64,000 nucleotides of DNA from Coccinella septempunctata (Eukaryota > Arthropoda > Insecta > Coleoptera > Coccinellidae), in the NCBI RefSeq assembly GCF_907165205.1, contig NC_058192.1, positions 10,850,001-10,914,000 on the forward strand. Direction: 5' to 3'. Made by a program: the position numbers and the translations under genes. Each line of letters starts with the position of its first letter. Positions within the stretch are counted from its first letter, which is position 1. Under the pieces are notes generated by a model. That model ran no database searches. It was given only the letters and a program-made list of their open reading frames with translations, and was not told where the DNA came from. Positions 1-12,589 of the stretch are shown here, one piece after another.

Positions 1-950
1 CAATTATGTCTCGATAAGGATATTTTCAGATAAAAAGCCGGAACTGGTTAATTTTTGAATGAAGGATATATTTTGAGCAGAATTGTAAGCCGAAATCTCC
101 TCAACCCTAGGTGAAGGAGCTATCACCCCTAAATTGTCAATAGGGAATAGGGGGTGAGCTAAACCTCAATTGAAAGATCACTTGACCCTCTACATGAATA
201 CTATGGTTTGTAAATTTTCATTAAGTCCTTGAAGTAGTTACAGGGGTTAACAATTTAAAAATTTGCCGGGCCAATTATGTCACGACAAGGATGATTTCAG
301 AGAAATTTCTATGAATTTCTATTCGTAGGGGTACATATTTTGAGCAGAATTGTAAGCCGAAATCTCCTCAACCCTAGGTGTAGGCGCTATCACCCCTAAA
401 TTCTTCATAGGGAATAGTGGGTGAGCTAAACCTCAATTTGAAGACAATATCCCTCTACATAATACTATTGTCTTCCAGTTGAGGTATAGCTCACCCTTTA
501 TTCCCTATTAAGAATTTAGGGGTGACAACCCCTATACCTAAGATTGAGGAGATTTTGGCTTACAATTCTGCTAGAAACATGTCCTCCTCCGAATAAGAAT
601 TGACCTGTTGGCATTTTCTCTGAAATCATCCTTGTCGTGACATAATTGGCCCGGCAAATTTTTAAATTGTTAACCCCTGTAACTACTTCAAGGACTTAAT
701 AAAAATTTACAAACCATAGTATTCATGTAGAGGGTCAAGTGATCTTTCAATTGAGGTTTAGCTCACCCCCTATTCCCTATTGACAATTTAGGGGTGATAG
801 CTCCTTCACCTAGGGTTGAGGAGATTTCGGCTTACAATTCTGCTCAAAATATGTCCCCCTACGAATAGAAATTCATAGAAATTTCTCTGAAATCATCCTT
901 GTCGTGACATAATTGGACTGGCAAGTTTTCAAATTGTCACCCTGTATAGC
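1..950. repeat. Large imperfect palindrome (fold-back element), open at the window start
   Basis: The left half (about 1-456) reappears as the reverse complement of the right half (about 460-920). For example 164-206 pairs with 714-756 almost perfectly. The centre is a short hairpin, 440-449 against 466-475, with a 16-nt loop. Each arm also contains two diverged direct copies of a roughly 200-bp unit running from a 'cacccctaaatt' block to an 'aattatgtc' block, so the repeat is nested. The right side ends near a 'caccctgtat' sequence at about 940-950, which resembles the end of other repeats in this window. No coding capacity is visible. The left boundary may lie outside the window. The class is unknown; a fold-back or MITE-type DNA element is my inference. 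Confidence 0.8.
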
Positions 951-2704
951 AACAAGTTTCCTAATCTGACTAGACCATTTCTACAGCCATCTTTTGGAAG
1001 ACATCCCATTCCCAACGTAAAATTCCTACTTCGAATTCGGAATTTCCACTTTGAAATCAAAATTTAACGAAAAATATTTCAAAATATTACGTGGCACTTC
1101 TACGCCTTCGTAGATCATGGGGTCCATGAATAATTCAGAATTTCATCTCGGATGGACACTCAGTATCTGAAATGCATCCCATTTCTTTCGCTTTGTTCTC
1201 CGAAACACGAGATCCCTTATCGAAATGCTGATGCATCATATAGTTCTCTGGAACAATAAATAGCTGATATCTTATCGGAATCACAATAACCAATTTTCTG
1301 GGTATGAGTGGGAGTATCCACCTAACGATACGTGTAAGGTTACGGATAAGGACGAAAATGAATCATGATGAATTTGCGTTGTTCCGATTGAAATCTAAAT
1401 TAATAAACCAATCGACGAGGATAGGGGACAGAAATAGACTATGGCTATCTCGCTCAGCCTCCTGTGTAATCTAAGAGAACATGAAATTGATATTTTACAA
1501 CAGTATCTACGACATATCGTGTTTAAACCCGATGTATAAATTGTACAAAAACCATCAGATAAGTTAATTTCTAGACGGTTCACATTTTAAAATATAATAC
1601 CCACGTTCGATGACCAAATAGAGGATGACGAACCAAACAACGACGCATGGTATAAAATTCTGCGTTCGCTTATCTCCGCTCACAAACTGCGGTTTCAGAT
1701 GGTCAGATAATCCAAACAAATTACCCAACATGCTTCTTCTCTCTTATCTCGGGAATTGTGGGGCAGGACGATCCGTAATTCGATAGGGACAAAACGAACA
1801 AAGCGTTCATTCATAACAGGAAAAAACGATGCAGATGTATGTCCTTGGAGATTTTTCGTGCTGGCTTTGTGAAAGAGGAAATTGATATTCGCCAGCATTC
1901 GATGAGATACGAGTTAGCATCGATATGATACAGGGTATCAGGATGGCACAGAATCATCGCAGTAGCATGAAACAGAGATCATCCATGTCGCCAGGTATTC
2001 TTTCAGTGGAATAACTATGAAAATGTGATGTCTCTCCACTAGAACTCGAACTCGTAAGTTCTTGGGGAATTATCAGAGATAAAGATGAGATTTCTCCGAC
2101 CGAAACACCAGTACCAGTAGTAATAATTCGAATCTTTCAGAATTTCCACACAAACCAGATTAGTCCCCGTTCATTATTGAGTCATTGTTCCCATTCTGGA
2201 CTTATCTGGACTTTATCAATCGAAACGATAAGATTTCACTGTATGGAAAAACCACCACAAGATAACCTCAGTTGATATCAGTCTTGCTAACGAATTAAAC
2301 CACCATTCAATATCAAGAAATCTGATGGTGACTGCAGATAGGCTATCAATTTAGCAGCTTTGAGTAACGAAGTGATTGTGTTAAATTGCGAATATTAGAG
2401 GAGTATTCAATGAGGTCGTTCGGAAAAATGGATCCTTGATGAAGAATTTGCACCCTTTGTGTAGAAATTCGAAAGGAAAAACTGAGATTTTCCGATATAT
2501 TCAACTAGGATGGAAATTAACATAGAAGATCTGGAGGGTATGCAAAATAAAATGATTTTATGATGTTGCTGTACTCTTTTTTTTGGCGTCCCTTCAATCC
2601 ACACTCAAAATCAACAACCAGTTATTCAGTGTTTTGGGCATTTTATACTGGTAAACCTAGACCGAATCAACAGTACTTTGAAAAGATTGATAATCTACAG
2701 GGTT
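951..2704. other. Intergenic stretch, nothing recognised
   Basis: AT-rich sequence with only short, unconvincing ORFs on both strands. I see no domain, RNA gene or clear repeat. Confidence 0.5.
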
Positions 2705-3088
2705 ATTTGATTTTGACGATTTAGAAAAGTTCCCATAACTTTTGTGTCTTTGAACTTATAGATCTGAAACTTGAACTTTCTTAGGCACTTATACGTAGAA
2801 ACCACTGACGATCTCAAAATATTTTTTCATTTCGAATCAATAACAATAATAATAACTGTTCTTCGATGGCCATCGACTGAAGTTCGTCAGCCCAAATCAT
2901 TTCGAATCATTAGGCGAACTCGTTTTTTTCATGCAAACTTTTATTGAATTTTTTATTTTTGAATTGGAAAAAATCTTTTGTCAATAGAGTCTACGTATAA
3001 AAGTGCCTAAGAAAGTTCAAGTTTCAGAACTGCAACTTCAGAGACAAGAAAGTTATGAGAACTTTTCTAAATTGTCAAAATCTAATTT
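2705..3088. repeat. Palindromic repeat, family member 1
   Basis: Left-arm sequence around 2710-2800 recurs inverted at 2985-3085. Positions 2723-2732 (agaaaagttc) pair with 3059-3068, so the centre is near 2895. The same arms occur at 21,630-21,945, which makes this a dispersed palindromic family. No ORF spans it. A non-autonomous fold-back element is the likeliest reading. Confidence 0.7.
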
Positions 3089-6067
3089 CTACACTACTGA
3101 CTACACCATCCATATGCAATGAACATTTTACTGCAAGTCGATTGAGAACTGTTCATCCACGTAAATTATTGTATGCAGCAAGCATCCCTTGCATGAAGGG
3201 GAAATTATAACTTTCATACGTCCATTCAAAGATTCTCAATTGCCTTCAATATATTCAGAAATGTAAAATTTTTATGGATTTCGATTCGGGAATCGGGTGA
3301 CTGTCAAATTGTTGTTTGGAAAGTCAAAGTTTTATGAAACCTTCTGTGAGTGTTTTGTTCATTCATCAATCAATTCGTATATTGTCATAAAGAGACCATA
3401 CCATGAAGAAATCATAAAAAAGCATGAAGAAATTATACTGACGGCCTTGAATACAGGTCTTGTATACCTCTGTAAGGTTTTTTTCAATTGTGGTTCTGAA
3501 AATTTTCTAAATAATATGTAAGTAACGGAAATGTGTATCCTATGACGGTAAATTGAATATTGGTTCATATCAATTTCTGATATAAATTGTACAAATACAA
3601 CTCAGTTTATTAATTCAAAACGTAAGAAAAAACACGTTTGACGTACCTATAGCAGATAACCATATACTCTTGTATCCTATAGTCAAAGCTCTATTCGTTG
3701 TCCATAATTTCAAATTTTTGTAAATTTTTTATAGATTGCAAATAAAAATTTATCACATCCAACAGCGTATTTCATTGATACAAATCGATTCCAAACAATA
3801 TTCAGATGGAGACTAACATCTTGGTCACAAAACAAAACCATCCTTTTGTTTTGTCGCTCAGTATGTTTGTTTTCTGGACTCAACAAGGTCAATATTGAAA
3901 TTCAATCCAAGGAATAGATTTCGAATTTCGCGCCCCTCAATTATAAAACAGAAAACTGTTATTAAACAGTTTTTCTGTATTGATAATACGTTTTCAGCGC
4001 CATCTCATTGTCAAATGTGTTTTCACTGGCCAAAATGTAGTCGGTTTTTAGTACTAGAGATATGAGGGCGTTTCCTATCTTTCTACTCTATAATCTTTGC
4101 TTGTAAGTTTTGATTTTGTCACAAAAGGGATTACTCGTCAATAACCAAATAAATAAATACATCATTTCGCACGTTGGTCTTCATAATTTGCTGATAACAA
4201 CCAATATACAACAATCACAAAGAAACTTAACAGAAAATTAACCTAGAAAATGGTGCAACAGAAGCTAAGAAATTTCGTAGTCTACTTGACAAAGAATTTT
4301 TGGACGCACATCATATCAATATGTCATTCTACGAAATGATTCATTTCCATATAAGTCTATCGCAGTATCTGAGACAAAAAAAAATACATATCTCTAATTT
4401 TCCACACATCATTCCTGAATGAAAACTGATAGTCGGGAGAAAGCTCACTGGTCGTGATAGGCGACGAGACCCGGATGGAAAGAAATCGAGTATTCAATAA
4501 ATCAGACCATAAAACAGTTATCGATCCCGGCGAGATAAATCCCCAAACCACGCTAATTGGAAAATGAGACGCACAGCGGGATGAAGAGGTCCCAGGCGTG
4601 TACAATATTCCTCGTCACGATTAAATCTGAAATATTCACAAAAATGTCGGAACATGAGAGAATAATCCGAGATTCTATATAGGTAAGCAAACTCCGAAGA
4701 TCTTATTTCATTTCACGCAAGTATTTACTGGGAAACTACGTGATATCAGATCTCAACCCATGTAAGAAACAGTTTAGCATCAATGTAAACAGGTTTAAAG
4801 GAGAAGAAAGGTTTAATATTGTACCATACAACGTCCTTATGGTTCGGAGATATCGGATGTGATGAAGGGATGACTGCGTTTATGTTCGAACCCTCGAAAA
4901 TGAAGAACAATTTTTATCGAATAAATTTTTTTCATTTTCCAACCAGAATAAAGTCTACTGGAAGATTCCTGAAGTTATTGAGGATGAACATAAAGATTGA
5001 GAGTAGAAAAGGATTCGAACATCATGTTTATCTATAAAAATTCAACCATTCCAATTCATTGACAATATAATTCTTCTTCCTCACTTCAAGGTAAAAGTTC
5101 CTTCAACGTATTGTTTTCATCCTGTCAGTCCTTATTTTATTTTTTCGTTAATTTCAGTAGCAGAGAACCTAACTTCATGTTTAAGCACTTTTGTCTACAA
5201 TAACACACTATTTGCGAATTTATAAGAAAAACTTATTCCAATTCAGTGGGAAAATTGAAAATTTCAGTACAGATTATAATCTACTGTTTTCCTACTTCTA
5301 TATTCTTCATTCGAAATCGTCATTGATAAATGTTTCTTCTAATGCGTTGTGCAAAATTCAAGCAGTAATACATTTTGGATGTAACGAAGATAACATAATA
5401 AAAATTAGGTACGTTTTATTTATTTGGAGAGGTTTATCAGTTGGTGTGACCGAACGAATTATAAGCTGACGCTAGCATGATAAAAATATTTCCTCGATAA
5501 ATCACACAAAATCGTTTTGTTTTTGAAGGGAAAACAGTCACAGGTAATTACCCCCAATGACGCATTGAAATTTTCCATCACATCAATGCAGCAATTTCAC
5601 GCCCAAAAATAACACATTATCGAGCGTCATCCTAGTCAAAAGAACACATTGTCCCTTTTTTCGCATTGTTCATTTTCATTAATGAAGAAGTCTCTAATGA
5701 ACAAAAAAACGAATACCACTTGCATTGTTGCGGAGCTCCTCACCACTTTTATGTGAAATTATTGTCGGCTTTTGTTTCTTCATTCTTCTAAATTAACCTT
5801 AAAATTTGAACAAGACAGGAAAGTTATAACCCTTACACTAAAATTCTCGTAGTTTCTTCAGATATTCATGAGCTCTATTGCCTTCATTGTATCATACTAC
5901 TTCGTTCAAATTCAAGAAAATTTATTTCATTCTGGTGAAAAAATAATACGTGTAGTACGAGTTAAGTTGATTGGGATTTGACATTAGGGCTGAAGAACAT
6001 GAAGTCTATACATATACATCCTCCTGTCCCCTACACCAACCGTCAATGCAGAAAAGTAAGATATAAG
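3089..6067. other. Intergenic stretch, nothing recognised
   Basis: AT-rich non-coding sequence. The only structure noted is a small hairpin at 3948-3978 (acagaaaactgtt against aacagtttttctgt, one bulge). The ORFs at 5191-5469 and 4819-5037 show no recognisable domain and are probably chance. Confidence 0.45.
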
Positions 6068-7292
6068 TACGAGGATGTATTGATATCTAGTTAGCCTAGA
6101 CCAGTTCCATGCATAAAAAAATATTGCGTTACCATAGCAACGAACAACAACTCATTAGAAGGGTCCACCGAAATTGTGAAAATCGAAAAAATTAAGTATC
6201 GAGCCATCATCAAGTACCTGTATTTAAAAGTTAAGAGGTAAGCAGACTTACGAAGATATGCTTAATACCCTTGGTGATCAATGTCCTTCGTATGCGACCG
6301 TGAAAAATTGAACTTCAAGCTTCAACAGAGGTAAATTTCCCATTAAAGATTATGACAGATCGGGAAGGCCAGTTTCTATGTCAGTCCCCGAAAATATCGA
6401 TGCAGTTCATGACAAGATTTTATCAGACCTTCGAATTGGGCTAAAACGGATATCTGAAGCACTGAATATTTCATACGAATGCGTTCATCATAAAGTTCAC
6501 GTCAATTTGGACATGAGAACAATTGCTGGAGAATGGATACCCAAATGTTTGAAAGTTGAGCAAAAGCGTGCAAGGGTAGAAGCATCGCGTTCGATCTGTG
6601 CTCGATTTGAAAACGATGTACACTTTTTAAACCGAATTGTTACTATGGATGAGACTTGGGTACATTTCTACGATCCAGAAACAAAGCAGCAATAGATGGA
6701 ATAGCGACACTCTGGTTCTCGAAGACCTAAGAAGTTTCGTGTCCAAAACTCTGCTGGAAAAGTTCTTGTTTCAGTTTTTTGAGATTGTCATGGAGTATTC
6801 ATGATTGATTTTTTGGATAAGGGTAGAACAATAACCGGAGATTACTATTCGACATTACTGACCACTCTACGGAAAAAATAGAACATAAAAGACGCGGGAA
6901 GCTATCCAAAGTTGTTTTGTTCTTGCAGGACAAGGCCTCTGCACACAAATCTCATGTTGCCATGCAAAATATTCGTGATTTAGGGTTTGAATTACTACCA
7001 CCCTAATTCACCAGATTTGACTCCATCCGACTATCATCTCTTTCCTTAACTGAAAAAAAGGTTGAAAGGTCGTAAACTTTCTTCCAACGAGGAGGTAATA
7101 AGACCTGTGGAGGTCTGGTTTGCAGAGCAAGAAGAAACATTTTTTTTTGAAAGGTCTAGAGACGTTGCAGATTCGCTGTAATAAATGTAGATATCTAATT
7201 AAGAGGAGAATATGTTGAGTAATCAAATATTTTGACATTGAAATTTTGTTTGGTTCTATATTAAGCTAAGAATTTTTCAATATATCCTCGTA
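6068..7292 (+). mobile_element. Degenerate mariner element with both terminal inverted repeats
   Basis: A 1.2-kb unit begins TACGAGGATGTATTGA at 6068 and ends in the reverse complement of TACGAGGATATATTGA at 7292. The two ends stay similar for about 30 bp, through TTAGCCTA and TTAGCTTA. The size and the mariner transposase remains inside fit a Tc1/mariner element inserted at TA. Several stops and frameshifts show that it is dead. A second, truncated copy of a close relative lies at 58.4 kb. Confidence 0.88.
6175..7192 (+). pseudogene. Mariner transposase pseudogene
   Basis: Conceptual translation gives a mariner transposase broken into pieces. The N-terminal helix-turn-helix region follows a weak start near 6175 and already contains a frameshift and a stop near 6309. 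The longest open stretch is 6378-6692. It carries the SGRP-like linker and the first catalytic block MDETWVHFYDP, and a stop follows directly at 6693-6695. Beyond further stops and shifts, the second block (a DN-type motif decayed near 6930) and the third block SPDLTPSDYHLFP (about 7010-7050) can be read in other frames. The family normally has about 345 aa and catalyses cut-and-paste transposition with a DD34D triad. No functional protein can be made from this copy. Confidence 0.88.
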
Positions 7293-7400
7293 CGACCTGA
7301 GAAAGAAACAATTCCATGGGAATAAGGCGTTGACGAGATACAGCCCATTATGTTTCCTTTCTTAAGCAACTTGTATGCAACTGAGCAGAGAATTCTACCG

Positions 7401-7489
7401 AAAGTGCGTTTGCAACGGTATATAATTCACGGCGCATGAATTTTCGAGTAAACTCTCTAGAGAATTTTCGGCTGTTGCAAACGGGCTTT
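7401..7489. repeat. Short inverted-repeat hairpin element
   Basis: The sequence cgtttgcaac at 7407-7416 is matched by gttgcaaacg at 7474-7483. The match extends outward imperfectly as aaagtgcgtt against aaagcccgtt, giving arms of about 16 bp around an interior of about 58 bp. It may be a tiny MITE remnant. There is no coding content. Confidence 0.45.
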
Positions 7490-7499
7490 AGATCTTAGT

Positions 7500-8330
7500 T
7501 CTTACTCGTGAATTCACCATAAGAAAAAGACAAATAAAAAGTGAGCTATACGTTCATGTATTGAATTATTCGGGTCCAAGGTGAGACCCTTGCGGTACTC
7601 CAGAACAGCAACGACTGAAGTTGGCGGCGTTTTCACGGGCCAAGTCCGCAAGAACCAAGTCAACGATTGTGTAGGTTCGGTATCGTTCAGACGATAGTGG
7701 GGAATAATTGCTGAGCAAATATTTTTATTGTTCCATTGCATCGTTATCTGGTGGCATCAGGGCCGCTATCGTCCCATATGATGCAGGAAGGCGGGCACGG
7801 CCGAAGACGTCGTGCTCTGCGGGCGGGGCTCTCACTTCATGAACCCGAATCGAACGTGCGTCTTGTTAACTTTCTGATTTATTCTCGAGATCGGTATCCG
7901 TCTCTTCCTTGGCGATACTTAACCGTACCACAACACTGTCTAATGGTCCCTCTTATAACGATCTGAGTTATGGCTGTTTGCCCATTTAACTGGCCAGTAC
8001 CAGTTTTTACGTCTTCAACTGGCGATGGCTGGCTGCCGGTTGGTGGAGGCCCATGAGACAGTGCCTCCTCTTTCGAGATTTTAATTTTATTCAGTGCCAT
8101 CGAGAGAAAGGTGATTAAGAGAATGGCCTTCCTTTTAAGGGGACGCTATGCGTGCTGTTTGTCCTTTCTTGAATGGGAAGATGAGCGAAATGTGCAATCT
8201 GCGAAGCGTTTTAGACGACAGCGGTTTATTTGTCTTACAACGGAAGCATAAAATCTGATGGTCTCTCTTATAACGATCTGGGTAAAGGATGTATGCCCAT
8301 TTAACTGTACCTAATCGTATCACTATGTGT
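7500..8330. other. GC-richer block of unknown origin with an internal direct repeat
   Basis: Base composition is visibly less AT-rich than on either side. A segment of about 50 bp containing ctcttataacgatctg and cccatttaact occurs at 7945-7999 and again, diverged, at 8260-8312. Minus-strand ORFs at 7879-8100 and 8135-8323 each cover one repeat copy, but I recognise no domain. A fragment of an unidentified mobile element is possible. Confidence 0.35.
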
Positions 8331-8572
8331 GTTTTAAACTGTTTTATACTCTAATTGAATTCCTTCTCTACTTTGTGACCGCAGCGATATACCTAAAGAG
8401 TTCAGCTTAATAAATTTAGGATCCTGATTCTTCAGGTCGAAATATGGAAAACCTACATACTACCTAACTCAATCACTTCTGGGAGAGTCCCACAACTTCC
8501 ATTATCATGATCGTAGATGATGATCCTGTATTTTGTAAAAATTTGACAGAGACAAATGGAATTCAGTGTACA

Positions 8573-9110
8573 GGTGAGTCTTTGACTTGTATCTACATAT
8601 ATTTCAACAGAATATATCTGAGATCAAAAGAAACACTTTTTCCTTTTGCCTTTTTTTCCAAACTGGCTCGGTTGAAAAGATACTTGCTGTTGAAAATCCT
8701 CAGAAAAAATATGATTTTCAGTTAAGTATTTATATCTCACAAATGATTATTTCGAATGCATTCTATTAATTGACTTTGATGTGATGAATCTTCTCCGAAT
8801 AAGCAATTGCATCCGAGATTGCACCCATAGATATCTTCCAGTTTTTCATGATGACCATTGGTTTGGCCAAATGGAATGGAAACAGTGAGTTTATGCTAGT
8901 ATTTCTACTATACAGAAGCTTATTTCGAAGGTTAAAATTGTTTATTTAATGCTTGGAAATCTTCTGTGTCAAGTTTCCAGGAGTGGCATTGCTCATTATG
9001 AAAACTGAAAATGGCTGCATCTTTTTATCTAGGCCGTATCGAAAAACTGGAAAAAAAAGGTTTCTTTACACCTCAAGAAGTCACGGATAAATATTTGTAC
9101 AATTTTTTAC
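8573..9110. repeat. Dispersed repeat, diverged copy 1
   Basis: The stretch from ggtgagtctttgacttgta (8574) through the 'ctttttttccaaactggctcggt' region (about 8652) closely resembles 11,828-11,950. The far part, near 9030-9105 ('cctcaagaa...atatttgtac'), resembles 12,390-12,465. The two ends therefore belong to the same dispersed element as copy 2. No ORF of note. Confidence 0.55.
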
Positions 9111-10100
9111 AAAAAAAAATCTCCAAATTTTTGTTGAAAAAAGAGGTACCTGTTTGAATGCGCTATAGGAAGTATGCGAGGAGTTCAGGAGAGTTGAACC
9201 TCTTTTCACTCTGAAGCCACTTAAGTTGTACCTGTAGATGGTACTTATTTTTTGTATGAAGATACAAAATATACAAATAGGAAACGATAGATAATAGTAG
9301 AGTGATGGTGAGATGAACATTTTGAGTACCGCAATTCTTGTTTTAGGAACCCCAAATTGTCTTATGTCTCCCTAAGCCATGGGAGAGTTGAACAGGGGGC
9401 GAGAGAGACTTGACCATAAGTTTGTTTTAGGAAAAACATTGAAAGAAAAAAATTTCCAATGATCAACGATTGTCTCTTGTCAAGGTTCTCATCATCAGAT
9501 GTATCAGCGCATGAAATACATATTTTCCGAGATGTTTTTTACTATTCTGAACCTTTATATATTATTGTATATTTATTTCTATTATTCAATTTTCTTTTGT
9601 TGAAGCAATCGATTACCTGAGCTCAGTGCAGGAAACTTGGACCACTGATTATGTCTCCCGACCATAGCATGGGTCAAGTCTCCCGCACACCCTTTTAGTC
9701 AATTCAACGGATATTTTCTTGAAACTTTTACAACTATTATCAAAAAAGCTCATCGTTTGTAAATCAATATTAAGCAATTAAAGCAATGAAACTAAATAAC
9801 ACAACGCAACTATTGAACTCTTCAGACAGTGTAACAAACAAAAATTATTCAATTCCTTACTTCCTAACAACAAAATTACGTTCAAGCATCTCACTCCCGA
9901 ACTGTTCTGATGGCGGCCAAAATGGAGCCGCCAGTAGTTGTGCCTACGACTACTACTATACCCCATGGGGTATATAGTCACTGTAGTTGTGCCTAAAGAG
10001 TATGTCGCAAGTTATTCACGATACCGGTAGCGCGAAATTTCAATTGAAATATTTGAGGCGGTTCAAGTCTCCTACCTGAGCAAGTCTCCCGGACTCCCCC
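9111..10100. other. Non-coding segment with recurring AAGTCTCCC motifs and a perfect 18-bp palindrome
   Basis: The motif gagagacttgacc at 9403-9415 returns inverted as gggtcaagtctcccgc at 9671-9686, and related copies lie at 10,061-10,090. A perfect palindrome, tataccccatggggtata, sits at 9957-9974, flanked by two copies of gtagttgtgcct (9935-9946 and 9984-9995). No gene is recognised; probably parts of a decayed repeat. Confidence 0.4.
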
Positions 10101-11821
10101 TATCATATCCATTTTTTCTCTAGTGATGTTATCTGCACAAAGCTTTGTATCGATAGTTATTGATTGGCTTCCAATTCAATCGCATCGGTATTTTCCAAAT
10201 ATCCATCGCCATTGGAATTTTTCACATATCTCTTGTTATTATTATCATCGCTAAAACTGCGTGATTAGATCGCATACCTTCACAAAATATAAAGGAAACC
10301 ACGTAATGCTCATGATATTCAATCGATGCCAACACTTATCTCAGATACAGGTTGCGGCTTTCTATTCTTGTACCTCGGATCGCATGAAATATTCAGCGGT
10401 TTTCAATACCAGTAGAAGTGTAAGTTCGCGCCATAACTCTATTAACCATATCTGGCCGAGAATTCGCTATTGCAAAACGTGACTCTATTTATTGCTCATT
10501 GTTGTGACGTAGGTAAACAACATTGTATCGATTGTTCGACATTTTTAATCTGCTGAAATATTGATTAATAGGAACGATAGCCTTTTTGGGGGGATTGTGT
10601 GCCAAACTGAAAAGTTGGTGCTGTCGTGATAAGTGTTCAGTGTTGGTATTAAACTAGTTGGAGCTGTGTATGTTGCTGAAGGAAAGGTCGTACAACAGTC
10701 GTGTACTGATACATTTTAGATTCGTTGAGGGTACCTATATGTTATATTACAAAAAAGTCTTAGAAATTTCACACAAAAGCAGATTATTTCTGAAACCCAA
10801 GAGTGTATACTGAAAATTGTAGTTATAAATTCATTTTTAGTGGTAGTTCAGTTTCTATGTCGCCTAGTATATGTTCCCGCAAATTTTCCCATGGCGAGGA
10901 AAGCCAAGCGTGCGTGTTCCTCTATAAGGAAAACAATCATTTAGCCAGATTTATCTGTGAGAGACGACGTGTGTCGTAAAGTGGGGAAAATCGTAGCCAG
11001 ATTAGCATTCTATTGAATGGGTAGCGCAGTAAATAGCGGCATAAAGGACGGGAACAGAGTTCTACGCTGACATGTCATTAGCTGCTACTAATCGTTTGCT
11101 ACTCCACTGACAATATCACGGGATGCAACACGACCTCTGGTCTCGATTTTATCGCGTTATTTTGTTTTTTACTGGCGAATTTCGCTAAAAACACGCATAA
11201 AATCAAAGACGTAACACGTAAATGGTCCATTCGTATTGTTGGTGTCTGATACTGTCTAAATATAATGAACAATAGCTTTAACGTTAGCGCCGTAAAAGCG
11301 GAACCACCTTAGAGTTTTAGATGTTTTTTCTTGCCATGATTTGGGGTTTATTCATCATCCTAGTGAAAACATTTTGAGAAGAATTGGTCATTTCGACATG
11401 CTCAGTGAGTCAATCAACTTTTCACTAATATTTTTTATGGTTTCGAGGATAATCTTCAATTCCTATACACCAGACATCAAAATATTACTGTTTATTTCTT
11501 TTATTAACAAAAAAGGTGAAAATAGTTTATTCTTTGACCGGAATAATTTGAATTATATCTTGATTTTTCGAAAATTATCAGTGCGGGAACCATGCCTGAA
11601 GAGAAAACCATCGTTGGTTAAAATTCAAATGCGAATATTTCGAACACGAATGGAGTGAATGAAAAAAAATTGAATATGCTGAACTCAGAATAGAAAGACC
11701 TCTCAAATGAGATATCCTTTGCCCTATCTTCCCTTCAAAATAAAAGGGTTGGAGTTGCAACACGCAGGGTTGTAGCGATACGGTTTTGAATTTGATCAAA
11801 ATTGACGTGTCCGACCGTCTT
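10101..11821. other. Intergenic stretch, nothing recognised
   Basis: AT-rich sequence with a slightly GC-richer patch near 10,850-11,160. The ORF at 11,341-11,658 has no recognisable domain. No RNA gene or clear repeat was seen. Confidence 0.45.
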
Positions 11822-12545
11822 TATACAGGGTGAGTCTGTGACTCGTACAGATATTTCAACAGTTCCTTAAGGTCAAAAAAACACTTTTTTCCCTAACCTT
11901 TTTTTCCGAATCGGCTCGGTTTAAAAGATACAGGCTGTTGAAAAACCATACAAAAATTTAGTTTTATCTGACAAACGATTCTATCGAATGAAATGAACTT
12001 CGGAATATACATAGCTTTCAATTTATTTGATGAATCTCTTTCGAACACAAGATATCACCTACGTCTTCCATTATTATGACCATTACGTACCATTAAAATA
12101 CTACCTAAAAATACTTTTGAAACTATAGTTGGACGCTGTCTAATGAATATTTGTATTTTTTGTGAAATAAGAATATTCTTCATATTTTCTCGTATAATGA
12201 GCCGTTTTCGAGTAATTCGATATTCAAAAATAAAAAAATATCTGTGAGATTGTAAAAATTGGGTACTTTGGCCGAATGTAATTTTTTTTGAAAGATCCGC
12301 AGAAGTGTAGTGCCACAGATTTAGCTAGTTATTCTGAAGGTTTTTCCAGGGGGGGTAAAGCTCATATTGAAAACCTTTTATCAGGGCCGAATCGGGAAAA
12401 ATGGTATAGGAAAAGTGTGTGTCTTTTGACCTCAAGAATATACCTACTTTCAAAATATTTGTACGAGTCAAAGATTCACATTGTATACTTCGTTTCTGCC
12501 GACCTACAGAGCCATTGATCGTTTTCAATGGCCCAGCCTGTATAA
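11822..12545. repeat. Dispersed repeat, copy 2, with inverted ends
   Basis: It begins tatacagggtgagtctgtg near 11,822. Inverted related sequence (ttgtacgagtcaaagattcac, about 12,459-12,479) lies near the other end, before a final 'cagcctgtata' at about 12,534. It shares both ends with the copy at 8.6-9.1 kb. No transposase was found, so a non-autonomous DNA element is likely. Confidence 0.55.
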
Positions 12546-12589
12546 TTCATTCAACGTAATTGTCGTAAACGACATCAGTTGAGGTATTT

